Assembly (NCBI GenBank): GCA_937876095.1 | Contig: CALFIE010000018.1 | Location: forward strand, 1 to 20,517 | Direction: 5' to 3' | Source of the DNA: an uncultured Flavobacteriales bacterium | GTDB lineage: Bacteria; Bacteroidota; Bacteroidia; Flavobacteriales; Weeksellaceae | DNA: 20,517 nucleotides | Part shown: in pieces, positions 14,386-20,517 of the stretch | How the letters are laid out: each line of letters begins with the position of its first letter | Position numbering within the stretch: position 1 is the first letter of the stretch | Notes under the pieces: generated by a model | The model's input: the letters and a program-made list of their open reading frames with translations, nothing else | The model's database searches: none | Told to the model about the DNA's origin: nothing | Position numbers and translations under genes: made by a program

Positions 14386-14895
14386 ATGGATGTAGAACAA
14401 GCTCAATTGCAATTAGACGCCTATAAAGAAAATGACCAAATTTTAGATGCGGCAAATTACCTGATTCAATCTTTCGGGTTAGAAAGCGACAATTTACAAG
14501 GGTTTGGTTTCAGACACGAACTGGAGAAAAATTCTATTCTACTTACTGCAGAAGGTGAAATCGGTGGAAAGCAACAGGTAAATATTCCTAAAAATCTTTT
14601 TGATTTTGACCTTAATTTGGTGATGAATATGCTTGCACACGAAATGTTACATGTGCGACAAAAATCTCCTGAAGTGATGATGGAAGATAAAAACGAAAGA
14701 GAATTTCAGGCGTATTACGAAATGCTGTTTCACAAAGTGTTTCCGCAAATTCCTGAAGCACCCGATTTCAACCGAAAACAGTTTGCAGAAAAAGCACTTG
14801 AATATTACCGAAGAATGGGTGAAAACTCTGAACTTCAACAAAAGTACGCCCTTGAAAAGGAAGAAGTTGAACAATTATTAAATCAATTTTCATAA
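14386..14895 (+). CDS. Putative HExxH metalloprotease-like protein
   Basis: I do not recognise a named family for this 169-residue protein. Residues 85-89 read HEMLH, a zinc-metalloprotease HExxH motif set in a hydrophobic helix (NLVMNMLAHEMLHVRQ). Glutamates at 104 and 106 (NEREFQAYYE) lie 15-17 residues after the second histidine and could act as the third ligand, as in gluzincins. There is no signal peptide or membrane segment, so it would be cytoplasmic. The C-terminal third is charged and helical, with possible coiled-coil character (YALEKEEVEQLLNQF). It begins a two-gene unit, with the exonuclease starting 15 bases after its stop codon. Zinc binding is plausible from the motif; peptidase activity is unproven. 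Confidence 0.75.
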   Translation: MDVEQAQLQLDAYKENDQILDAANYLIQSFGLESDNLQGFGFRHELEKNSILLTAEGEIGGKQQVNIPKNLFDFDLNLVMNMLAHEMLHVRQKSPEVMMEDKNEREFQAYYEMLFHKVFPQIPEAPDFNRKQFAEKALEYYRRMGENSELQQKYALEKEEVEQLLNQFS

Positions 14896-14910
14896 TAAAA
14901 TTTTAGTCAG

Positions 14911-15609
14911 ATGATAAAAACCATTCCCATAGAAAAAGTGCTATTTTTGGATATAGAAACAGTTCCACAATCTGATCAATTTGCCAATCTTACCGAAACA
15001 GAACAACATCTTTGGGACAAAAAAACAGCCAGACAAAGAAATGAAGAGGTTTCTGCTGCTGATTTCTACGGAGAAAGAGCCGGAATTATGGCAGAATTTG
15101 GTAAAATTATTTGTATTTCTATAGGAATGGTCGAGAAAAACAACCAACTCCTTATCCGAAGTTTTTCAGGAGACAATGAGGTGAAATTGTTACAAGAATT
15201 TGGTGAAATTTTCAACCGGCCAAAATTGCAAAACGTGGTTTTGTGTGCACATAATGGTAAAGAATTTGATTTCCCATGGATTGCTCGCAGATATTTAATT
15301 TGTGGAATGCAACCACCTGTTCCGTTTCAGACTTATGGCAAAAAACCGTGGGAAATTCAACATTTGGACACTATGGAACTATGGAAATTTGGTGATTACA
15401 AAAATTTTGTCTCGCTAGAACTTTTGGCGCACGTTTTCGGAATTTCCACTCCAAAAAACGATATAGATGGTTCTATGGTTTCATCTATCTACTACATAGA
15501 AAAAGACTTGCCAAGAATTGTGAACTATTGTGAAAAAGATGTCTTAACTTTGGCAAATGTTTTCAGAAAGATGAGACAAGAAGATTTTTTGACCAGAAGT
15601 AATCATTAA
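14911..15609 (+). CDS. PolB-like DEDDy 3'-5' exonuclease
   Basis: This 232-residue protein matches the predicted 3'-5' exonucleases related to the exonuclease domain of DNA polymerase B. Motif Exo I is LFLDIETVP with D14 and E16. Exo II is CAHNGKEFDFPWIARR with D120. Exo III is NYCEKDVLT with Y206 and D210, the DEDDy type. These four acidic residues would bind two metal ions and hydrolyse DNA or RNA from the 3' end. It is a stand-alone nuclease with no polymerase domain. It lies 15 bases after the HExxH gene and is presumably cotranscribed with it. The biological role (repair, RNA processing or nucleic-acid salvage) is not shown by the sequence. Confidence 0.88.
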   Translation: MIKTIPIEKVLFLDIETVPQSDQFANLTETEQHLWDKKTARQRNEEVSAADFYGERAGIMAEFGKIICISIGMVEKNNQLLIRSFSGDNEVKLLQEFGEIFNRPKLQNVVLCAHNGKEFDFPWIARRYLICGMQPPVPFQTYGKKPWEIQHLDTMELWKFGDYKNFVSLELLAHVFGISTPKNDIDGSMVSSIYYIEKDLPRIVNYCEKDVLTLANVFRKMRQEDFLTRSNH

Positions 15610-15614
15610 TTTTG
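15607..15614 (+). promoter_or_regulatory. -7 promoter box for the DUF59 gene
   Basis: TAATTTTG matches TAnnTTTG and overlaps the TAA stop codon of the exonuclease gene (15607-15609). It lies 42 bases before the ATG at 15657. A TTTG at 15588-15591 is only 15 bases away, shorter than the usual spacing. Confidence 0.4.
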
Positions 15615-15656
15615 CAACAGCTTCTGTAAATAATTGGTAATTAAGAATTGTTTTTT

Positions 15657-15986
15657 ATGAATTTATCAGATGAGCAAATCGCCAAAATTGGCGAAGAAAT
15701 TATAAAAACCCTAAAAACAGTGTACGATCCCGAAATTCCGGTAGATATCTACGAATTGGGCTTGATTTATGATGTGCAAATTTCAGAATTGGGCGATGTA
15801 AAAGTCGTAATGACTCTTACTACGCCGAATTGTCCTGTTGCAGAAAGTCTTCCGCAAGAAGTGAAAGAAAAAGTACAAACAGTAGAAGGTGTAAAATTGG
15901 TAGATTTAGAACTCACTTTCGAGCCAACTTGGACCAAAGATATGATGAGCGAAGAAGCCCGATTTGAATTAGGAATTTTGTATTAA
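15657..15986 (+). CDS. DUF59/MIP18 family Fe-S cluster assembly protein (SufT-like)
   Basis: This 109-residue protein is a single DUF59 domain: TLKTVYDPEIPVDIYELGLIYDV (about 16-38), VMTLTTPNCPVAESLP (54-69, with the conserved cysteine near 62) and a C-terminal FEPTWTKDMMSEEARFELG. Such proteins act in maturation of Fe-S proteins (SufT, PaaD, MIP18) in the cytoplasm. In Bacteroidota this form is often annotated as a SUF-system assembly protein and commonly sits beside suf genes; none are visible here. The ATG at 15657 is preferred to the TTG three codons upstream. Family is firm; the exact step in cluster assembly is inferred. Confidence 0.9.
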   Translation: MNLSDEQIAKIGEEIIKTLKTVYDPEIPVDIYELGLIYDVQISELGDVKVVMTLTTPNCPVAESLPQEVKEKVQTVEGVKLVDLELTFEPTWTKDMMSEEARFELGILY

Positions 15987-16064
15987 TAAATGAAGTCTTT
16001 CAAGGTTTTTGAAAACAAGGATTGACTTATTATTTTAGTTCCTTTTTTCCCAGAAGAAATATAC

Positions 16065-16092
16065 ATTTTACTTTGTACCTTTTACATTGTAC
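16065..16092 (-). repeat. 14-base-period dimer after the sulfurtransferase gene
   Basis: On the minus strand this reads GTACAATGTAAAAG then GTACAAAGTAAAAT, two 14-base units differing at two positions. It begins five bases after the sulfurtransferase stop codon. The same dimer in the same orientation relative to its gene is found after the LpxH-like gene at 20415-20442. Confidence 0.7.
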
Positions 16093-16097
16093 AAATT

Positions 16098-16937
16098 TTA
16101 TAAAACTTCCTTCGCAATTTCCTTATCTCTTCTACTCCATTCACTCCAAGAACCAATATACAAGTTAGTCGTTTGGAAACCAGCGTGTTCCAAAGCCAAA
16201 ATGGTATGACAAGCAGTAACTCCAGAACCACAATGTATGATGAGTTTTTTGGGTTTTTTGTTGAGGAAATTTTCATATTTTTCATTCAAAATTTTTGGCG
16301 AAAGAAACTCGCCATTTTCATCTAAATTTTCAGAAAAAGGAATATTAATTGCACCCGGAATATGACCTGCAACCAAATCAATAGGTTCAGATTCGCCATT
16401 GTATCGGTACGCATCACGAACATCAATTACTGTTGCAGAATTTTCAGCAATCGATTTTTCAACTTCGTAGATGTCAGAAGTTGGTAATTGCCAATTTTCA
16501 GGTATTTTGATGGTGGATTTGTGTAAGTGTTCTTCACCTGAAGTCATTTCAATACCCGCTTTTTCAACCGATTGAAACCCACCACTCAATACTTGTACTT
16601 TTTGCAAACCAAAAGATTTTAACATCCACCAACATCGTGCTGCTGCATTTGCTCCAAATGAAGTATCGTAAATCACGACGTGAGAATTTTCTGAAACTCC
16701 CAAATCCGACAGTGTTTTTGCAAAACTGAACAAATCAGGTAAAGGATGTCGACCTCCGAAAGCAGGATTATCACCAATTTCAGCCAAATCTTGGTCAAGA
16801 TCAATAAATCTTGCACCTTTTATATGTTTTTCAAGGTAATTTTGATGAGCATTTTTCCCGGTTCGAGCATCTAGAATAATGAGGTTTTTGTCCCCAAAAA
16901 TTTCTAAAAGTTCGGTAGCTGTTATGATTGGTTTCAT
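16098..16937 (-). CDS. Sulfurtransferase, 3-mercaptopyruvate type
   Basis: This 279-residue protein has two tandem rhodanese domains. The N-terminal domain (about 1-135) is inactive-like and has ILDARTG, the family signature FGGRHPLP and GANAAARCWWMLKSFG. The C-terminal domain (about 150-279) carries the catalytic loop CGSGVTAC, with nucleophile C236. The CGSGVTA loop is typical of mercaptopyruvate sulfurtransferases, whereas thiosulfate-specific rhodaneses usually have CRKGVTA. It would move sulfur from 3-mercaptopyruvate, made from cysteine, to an acceptor such as thioredoxin or cyanide. It lies 58 bases after the HMG-CoA lyase gene on the same strand without its own clear promoter box, so cotranscription is likely. 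Substrate preference is inferred from the loop. Confidence 0.92.
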   Translation of the reverse strand: MKPIITATELLEIFGDKNLIILDARTGKNAHQNYLEKHIKGARFIDLDQDLAEIGDNPAFGGRHPLPDLFSFAKTLSDLGVSENSHVVIYDTSFGANAAARCWWMLKSFGLQKVQVLSGGFQSVEKAGIEMTSGEEHLHKSTIKIPENWQLPTSDIYEVEKSIAENSATVIDVRDAYRYNGESEPIDLVAGHIPGAINIPFSENLDENGEFLSPKILNEKYENFLNKKPKKLIIHCGSGVTACHTILALEHAGFQTTNLYIGSWSEWSRRDKEIAKEVL

Positions 16938-16955
16938 GGTTGTTTTATAAATTTT

Positions 16956-16992
16956 CTCAGCAGTTATAAATAAAATCTGCTAAATCAGCGAG
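16956..16992. repeat. 9-base dimer with inverted partner between the HMG-CoA lyase and sulfurtransferase genes
   Basis: AAATCTGCT and AAATCAGCG (16973-16990) are two 9-base units. AGCAG (16959-16963) can pair with CTGCT (16977-16981) around a 13-base loop. The element occupies most of the 58-base gap within an apparent two-gene unit. The stem is short, so confidence as a repeat rests on the dimer. Confidence 0.45.
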
Positions 16993-16995
16993 TAA

Positions 16996-17844
16996 TTAAA
17001 AATGAAAAATATCTTTCGCTTTATTCCAACTTGCTTCGAAATTCAACAGATTCAGGTGATTTTCGATGTTTTCTGAAGCCATAAAATTGATGACTTGTTC
17101 AGTTGGCATATTTCCTACCAATTCGTCTTTTGCGTACGGACAACCACCAATTCCTTTAATCGCCGAATCGAATCTGCGGCAACCTTTGTCGTAAGCAGTT
17201 TTTAGTTTGGCATAAGAATCTTCATATCGATTGTGGAAATGCGCCCCGAAATGAATTTCGGGATATTTTGATGGGATTTTTTCAAAAATTTGGTCAATTT
17301 GATTAATATTTCCGGTTCCGGTAGTATCCGAAAGTAAAATGTTTTTCACGCCAATTTCTGAAAAACGTTTTGCCCAAAAATCGACATCTTCCCATTTCCA
17401 CATTTCACCGTAAGGATTTCCAAAAGCCATTGAAAAATAGATGTTTAAAAATTTTTTTTCGGCTTTGGTCATTGCTAATATTTCCGAAATTTGGGTAAAA
17501 GCATCTTCCTGATTTTTGTTGGTGTTTCGATACTGAAAAGTTTCTGAAATAGAGAAAGGAAAACCCAAGATATCCACATTTTTGTGAGATAGTGCTTTTT
17601 CGGCTCCACGAATATTGGCTACAATCACCGAAAGTTGCGTGTTGGAATTAGACTTGTCTATTTCTTCTAAAACTTGTGCAGAATCTGCTAACTGCGGAAT
17701 TGATTTCGGAGAAACAAAACTTGCACAATCTAGCACATCAAAACCAACTCCCATCAAAGAATTGAGGTAATCTATCTTGGTTTGTGTTGGGATAAATTCT
17801 CCCCAACCTTGCATAGAATCTCGTGGACACTCAGTTAAAAACAT
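16996..17844 (-). CDS. Hydroxymethylglutaryl-CoA lyase
   Basis: This 282-residue TIM-barrel enzyme splits HMG-CoA into acetyl-CoA and acetoacetate, the last step of leucine breakdown. All residues I can map from the human enzyme are present: R8 and D9 in ECPRDSMQG (human R41, D42), metal ligands H202 and H204 in AHFHNRYED, the catalytic cysteine C235 in the signature GIGGCPYA, and N245 in VGNMPTE. The N-terminus is very short, with only seven residues before the catalytic Arg. An in-frame stop lies just upstream of ATG 17844, so no longer form exists. It precedes the sulfurtransferase gene. Relatives in the DRE-TIM family act on other acyl-CoA substrates, but the signature favours HMG-CoA lyase. 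Confidence 0.92.
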   Translation of the reverse strand: MFLTECPRDSMQGWGEFIPTQTKIDYLNSLMGVGFDVLDCASFVSPKSIPQLADSAQVLEEIDKSNSNTQLSVIVANIRGAEKALSHKNVDILGFPFSISETFQYRNTNKNQEDAFTQISEILAMTKAEKKFLNIYFSMAFGNPYGEMWKWEDVDFWAKRFSEIGVKNILLSDTTGTGNINQIDQIFEKIPSKYPEIHFGAHFHNRYEDSYAKLKTAYDKGCRRFDSAIKGIGGCPYAKDELVGNMPTEQVINFMASENIENHLNLLNFEASWNKAKDIFHF

Positions 17845-17971
17845 TTCTAAATTTTAGGTATTATTCTTTGCTAAAAATACAACTTTTTACGGATTGTGGA
17901 ATTAGTTTTCATTTTTTGGTAAAATAGATAGCCGAAGTTCGAAACTGCGCCCCAGATTGAGCGGTTTGTTT

Positions 17972-18034
17972 GAGCTCTTTTTTCTAAAATTTATTTTGGA
18001 AAAGCTTTGGCTAAAATTTTAGAAAAAAAGCGAG
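17972..18034. repeat. Long AT-rich stem-loop between the HMG-CoA lyase and pepT genes
   Basis: TTTTTTCTAAAATTT (17978-17992) and its exact reverse complement (18014-18028) form a 15-bp stem with a 21-base loop. Outside it GAGCTC (17972-17977) faces GCGAG (18030-18034). Further out, GCGCCCCAG (17948-17956) and CTGGAAATGGCGCC (18042-18055) give a second imperfect pairing. It resembles dispersed palindromic elements I recall from flavobacterial genomes. The hairpin has no clear terminator T-tract and lies upstream of both divergent genes. Confidence 0.65.
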
Positions 18035-18065
18035 TAGCGAAAGCTGGAAATGGCGCCCAAATTAT

Positions 18066-18073
18066 TAAATTTG
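18066..18073 (+). promoter_or_regulatory. -7 promoter box for pepT
   Basis: TAAATTTG matches the -7 consensus exactly and lies 19 bases before the ATG at 18093, just right of the palindromic element. No -33 TTTG is present at the normal spacing. Confidence 0.5.
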
Positions 18074-18092
18074 TCAGAAATAACATTGAAAT

Positions 18093-19343
18093 ATGCAAAC
18101 AATAGAATTCAACCACGAATGGAGAATGAAACTCCTTCAACGTTTCTTAACTTATGTGAAAATATACTCAACCAGCGATCCAGAAATCGAAACTACACCT
18201 TCAACTCCGCAACAATGGGATATTGCAAAATATCTTTTCCAAGAATTGCAAGATTTGGGACTTGCAGATGTATCTATGGATGAAAATGGGTATGTTTTTG
18301 GATATATTCCGAGTAATTTAGCAGAAAACGAACCAGTTGTTGGATTTATTGCGCATTATGATACTTCGCCTGATTTCAATGGGAAAGATGTGAAACCGCA
18401 AATTTGGGAAGATTATGATGGAGGTGATTTGGTGTTGAATAAAGAAACTGGTTTTGTGCTTTCGTCTGAAAAATTCAAAAGTTTGAAAAAATATGTTGGT
18501 AAAACGCTGATTACTACAGATGGAACTTCACTTCTTGGTGCAGACGACAAAGCAGGAGTTGCAGAAATTGTGACAGCGGCGGAATATCTTTTGGCGCATC
18601 CGGAAATAAAACACGGGAAAATTGCCATCGGTTTTAATCCTGATGAAGAAATTGGACGAGGAGCGCATAAATTTGATGTTGCAAAATTTGGTGCAGAATA
18701 TGCCTTCACAATGGATGGAAGCGAAGTTGGCGAGTTGGAATTTGAGAATTTCAATGCAGCAGGAGCAGTGGTGAAAATCCACGGATTGAGTGTACATCCT
18801 GGTTATGCATTCGGACAGATGAAAAACGCGGGACTTCTCGCAACGGAATTTGCGAATATGTTGCCTTCAAACGAAACTCCGGCTACTACAAAAGGTTTTG
18901 ATGGATTTTTTCATTTGACGGATTTTAAAGGAGATGTTTCTGAAGCGAAATTGCAATATATTATTCGCGACCACGATGCTGAAAAATTTGAAAATCGCAA
19001 GAAATTGATTACTGAAAAAGTAGCGGAATTCAATGCAAAGTATGGTGAAAATATCGCCGAAATTGAAATAAAAGAGCAATATCGCAATATGAAACAGCAA
19101 TTTGAAGGCAAAATGCACATTATTGATATTGCTGAACAAGCGATGAAGGACGCGAATATTGAACCAAAAATTAAGGCAATTCGTGGTGGAACTGATGGTG
19201 CTCAATTATCTTATATGGGATTGCCTTGTCCGAATATTTTTGCAGGAGGCGAAAACTTCCACGGACCATATGAATATGTGGCTTTGGAATCAATGGAAAA
19301 AGCAGTGAAAGTAATTGTGAATATTGCGAAAGCGAAGAAATAA
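18093..19343 (+). CDS. pepT: Peptidase T (tripeptide aminopeptidase)
   Basis: This 416-residue M20-family metallopeptidase removes the N-terminal residue from tripeptides in the cytoplasm. All dinuclear zinc site residues line up with E. coli PepT: H88 and D90 in IAHYDTSPD, D151 in LLGADDKAG, the catalytic E185 with ligand E186 in NPDEEIGRG, D208 in FTMDGSE, and H390 in FAGGENFHGPYE. The dimerisation (lid) domain is inserted at about 215-325 and includes KIHGLSVHPGYAFGQMKNA. The length is normal for PepT. The ATG at 18093 suits the -7 box; an internal ATG at 18126 would still leave the core intact. It is transcribed alone and is followed by a large inverted repeat. Confidence 0.95.
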   Translation: MQTIEFNHEWRMKLLQRFLTYVKIYSTSDPEIETTPSTPQQWDIAKYLFQELQDLGLADVSMDENGYVFGYIPSNLAENEPVVGFIAHYDTSPDFNGKDVKPQIWEDYDGGDLVLNKETGFVLSSEKFKSLKKYVGKTLITTDGTSLLGADDKAGVAEIVTAAEYLLAHPEIKHGKIAIGFNPDEEIGRGAHKFDVAKFGAEYAFTMDGSEVGELEFENFNAAGAVVKIHGLSVHPGYAFGQMKNAGLLATEFANMLPSNETPATTKGFDGFFHLTDFKGDVSEAKLQYIIRDHDAEKFENRKKLITEKVAEFNAKYGENIAEIEIKEQYRNMKQQFEGKMHIIDIAEQAMKDANIEPKIKAIRGGTDGAQLSYMGLPCPNIFAGGENFHGPYEYVALESMEKAVKVIVNIAKAKK

Positions 19344-19345
19344 AT

Positions 19346-19486
19346 TTTCCCCACAGATTGCACAGATTTTTTATGGTAAATTTCTAATAATTAATCAAAA
19401 ACATAATTTAAAGAATTTTGATTCGTTTAGATTGTAGGTTTTTGAACAATTATTTTTCTGTGAAAATCTGAGCAATCTGTGGGAAA
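19346..19486. repeat. Inverted repeat built from 9-base units after pepT
   Basis: The left arm (19346-19370) and right arm (19463-19486) pair over about 24 bases with one bulge and one mismatch. The left arm contains CCACAGATT then GCACAGATT (9-base period). The right side contains three units: TTCTGTGAA, AATCTGAGC and AATCTGTGG (19456-19482). About 92 bases of AT-rich DNA without a coding frame lie between the arms. It starts three bases after the pepT stop codon, so it may also act in 3'-end formation. The words resemble dispersed intergenic repeats I recall from other Bacteroidota. Confidence 0.75.
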
Positions 19487-19533
19487 TTCAAAAAAATTAA
19501 ACTTCTATTAACTCCCAATTAATATCCCGATCT

Positions 19534-19541
19534 TAATTTTG
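19534..19541 (+). promoter_or_regulatory. -7 promoter box for the LpxH-like gene
   Basis: TAATTTTG fits TAnnTTTG and lies 12 bases before the ATG at 19554, giving a very short leader. No -33 TTTG was recognised. Confidence 0.45.
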
Positions 19542-19553
19542 TAAAAACCAAAA

Positions 19554-20402
19554 ATGCCAAAAACCAGAAGAGCCGTAGAAATCGTAATTTTATCAGACAT
19601 TCATTTGGGAACTTACGGTTGTCACGCTACCGAATTGGTCGCTTTTCTGAAAACCATCAATCCGAAATTGTTAATTCTGAATGGCGATATTATTGATGGT
19701 TGGGCTTTTTCTAAACGATATTTTCCAAATTCTCATATGGCGGTGATTGGTGAGATTTTCAAAATTATGAGGAAATCTAAAATCATCTATATTACAGGTA
19801 ATCACGATGAATTTTTACGAAAATACAGTGATTTGCGAATGGGAAATTTGTTCCTTACCGACAAATATCTGTTGAAAATTAATGATAAAAAACATTGGAT
19901 TTTTCACGGTGATATTTTCGACCATACCACAAAAGGTGGTGCGAAAATTTTAGCAAAAATTGGTGGAATTGGTTACGATTGGCTGATTTTGCTGAATCAG
20001 GCAATTAATTATATTTTGAATCTTTTCGGGAAACCAAGAGTTTCTTTATCTAAAAAAGTAAAAAATTCGGTAAAAAATGCCGTGAAATTCATTGCTGATT
20101 TCGAGGAAAAAGCTATTGAATTGGCTATTGACAATCATTATGATTATGTGATTTGCGGGCACATTCATCAGCCTGCAGATAGAATTGTAACCACCGAAAA
20201 AGGCTCTGTTCATTACATGAATTCAGGAGATTGGATTGAGAATTTGTCTTGGCTGGAATACAACGATGGAACTTGGTCGCTAAATTATTTCGACGAAACC
20301 AAATACAAAATCCCAAAAATTGAAGCTAACGATATTTCCATCAATATGCAAGATTTGGTTCATCCAAAAGTGATGGCGAGTTTTGCGGAGAAAAAACTTT
20401 AA
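19554..20402 (+). CDS. UDP-2,3-diacylglucosamine diphosphatase-like metallophosphoesterase
   Basis: This 282-residue calcineurin-type phosphoesterase has all metal-binding blocks: SDIHLG (D15, H17), NGDIID (N43, D45), GNHDE (N83, H84, D85), HGDIFD (H118) and GHIHQPA (H203, H205). The WAFSKRYFPNS insertion after the second motif and the helical cap at about 135-190 are as in LpxH-type enzymes. LpxH removes UMP from UDP-2,3-diacylglucosamine to give lipid X in lipid A synthesis, at the inner face of the inner membrane. Bacteroidota proteins of this type carry that annotation. It is somewhat longer than E. coli LpxH (about 240 residues), so another phosphodiester substrate is possible. It is transcribed from its own -7 box and followed by a 14-base dimer repeat. 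Confidence 0.88.
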   Translation: MPKTRRAVEIVILSDIHLGTYGCHATELVAFLKTINPKLLILNGDIIDGWAFSKRYFPNSHMAVIGEIFKIMRKSKIIYITGNHDEFLRKYSDLRMGNLFLTDKYLLKINDKKHWIFHGDIFDHTTKGGAKILAKIGGIGYDWLILLNQAINYILNLFGKPRVSLSKKVKNSVKNAVKFIADFEEKAIELAIDNHYDYVICGHIHQPADRIVTTEKGSVHYMNSGDWIENLSWLEYNDGTWSLNYFDETKYKIPKIEANDISINMQDLVHPKVMASFAEKKL

Positions 20403-20414
20403 ACCTTCATATTG

Positions 20415-20442
20415 GTACAATGTAAAAAGTACAATGAAAAAA
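20415..20442 (+). repeat. 14-base-period dimer after the LpxH-like gene
   Basis: GTACAATGTAAAAA and GTACAATGAAAAAA are two 14-base units, starting 12 bases after the stop codon. The first 18 bases match the minus-strand element at 16092-16075 in 17 of 18 positions. In both places the element reads in the direction of the upstream gene. Nothing further is seen to the end of the window. Confidence 0.7.
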
Positions 20443-20517
20443 ATAAACTGTGCAAAATTTTCGGCAATGTGGTAAAAAATGGTGCTTTTTTAAATGAAAA
20501 AATAGTTATAAATTTTT

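Noticed and set aside
19346..19486. CRISPR-like repeats
   Set aside because: The units are 9 bases long with no spacers of even length and no cas genes nearby.

Overview
The window is AT-rich chromosomal DNA from a member of the Bacteroidota, most likely a flavobacterium (Weeksellaceae, Chryseobacterium-like). Four things point there: a GLPGLI-family secreted protein, two tandem DUF3078 outer-membrane-type proteins, DUF6122, and many copies of the Bacteroidota -7 promoter box TAnnTTTG just upstream of genes, with no strong Shine-Dalgarno sites. I see no rRNA, tRNA, CRISPR array, phage or insertion sequence. The genus assignment is from memory of families and is an inference.

Layout. 1-2425: a GLPGLI secreted protein and the GTPase HflX. 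2443-2781: a heavily decayed four-helix-bundle (S23/IVS-type) gene. 2814-3930: an AlkD-like DNA glycosylase and the membrane protein DUF6122, whose end overlaps the end of a converging group III truncated globin (3927-4322). Divergent from the globin are an inward-rectifier-type K+ channel and a YkgJ-type cysteine-cluster protein that share one base (4393-5852). 5972-9429, minus strand: NADP-type glutamate dehydrogenase, DprA and a rhomboid protease. 9586-11657: two DUF3078 paralogues, the first broken by a one-base frameshift. 11732-12728: a YdeI/OmdA-like protein and a GNAT acetyltransferase. 12741-14276, minus: the ComM/YifB AAA ATPase. 14386-15986: a small HExxH protein, a DEDDy 3'-5' exonuclease and a DUF59 Fe-S assembly protein. 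16098-17844, minus: HMG-CoA lyase followed by a mercaptopyruvate-type sulfurtransferase. 18093-20402: peptidase T and a UDP-2,3-diacylglucosamine diphosphatase-like phosphoesterase.

The genes are mostly housekeeping and metabolic, in short one- to three-gene units, and do not form one pathway. Themes include DNA maintenance and uptake (AlkD, DprA, YifB, the exonuclease), amino-acid and sulfur metabolism (GdhA, HMG-CoA lyase, sulfurtransferase, PepT) and the cell envelope (DUF3078, rhomboid, LpxH-like, GLPGLI).

The least explained material lies between genes. Several gaps carry short dimeric or trimeric repeats with a 9-base period plus a nearby inverted copy (3535-3582, 16956-16992, 19346-19486). 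Two gene ends carry the same 14-base-period dimer in the same orientation relative to the gene (16065-16092, 20415-20442). One gap holds a 15-bp perfect stem (17978-18028), and the hflX leader holds a palindromic repeat of a kind widespread in bacteria. The divergent globin and K+-channel genes both have -7 boxes so close to their start codons that their mRNAs should be leaderless or nearly so. I found no clear new multi-gene system.
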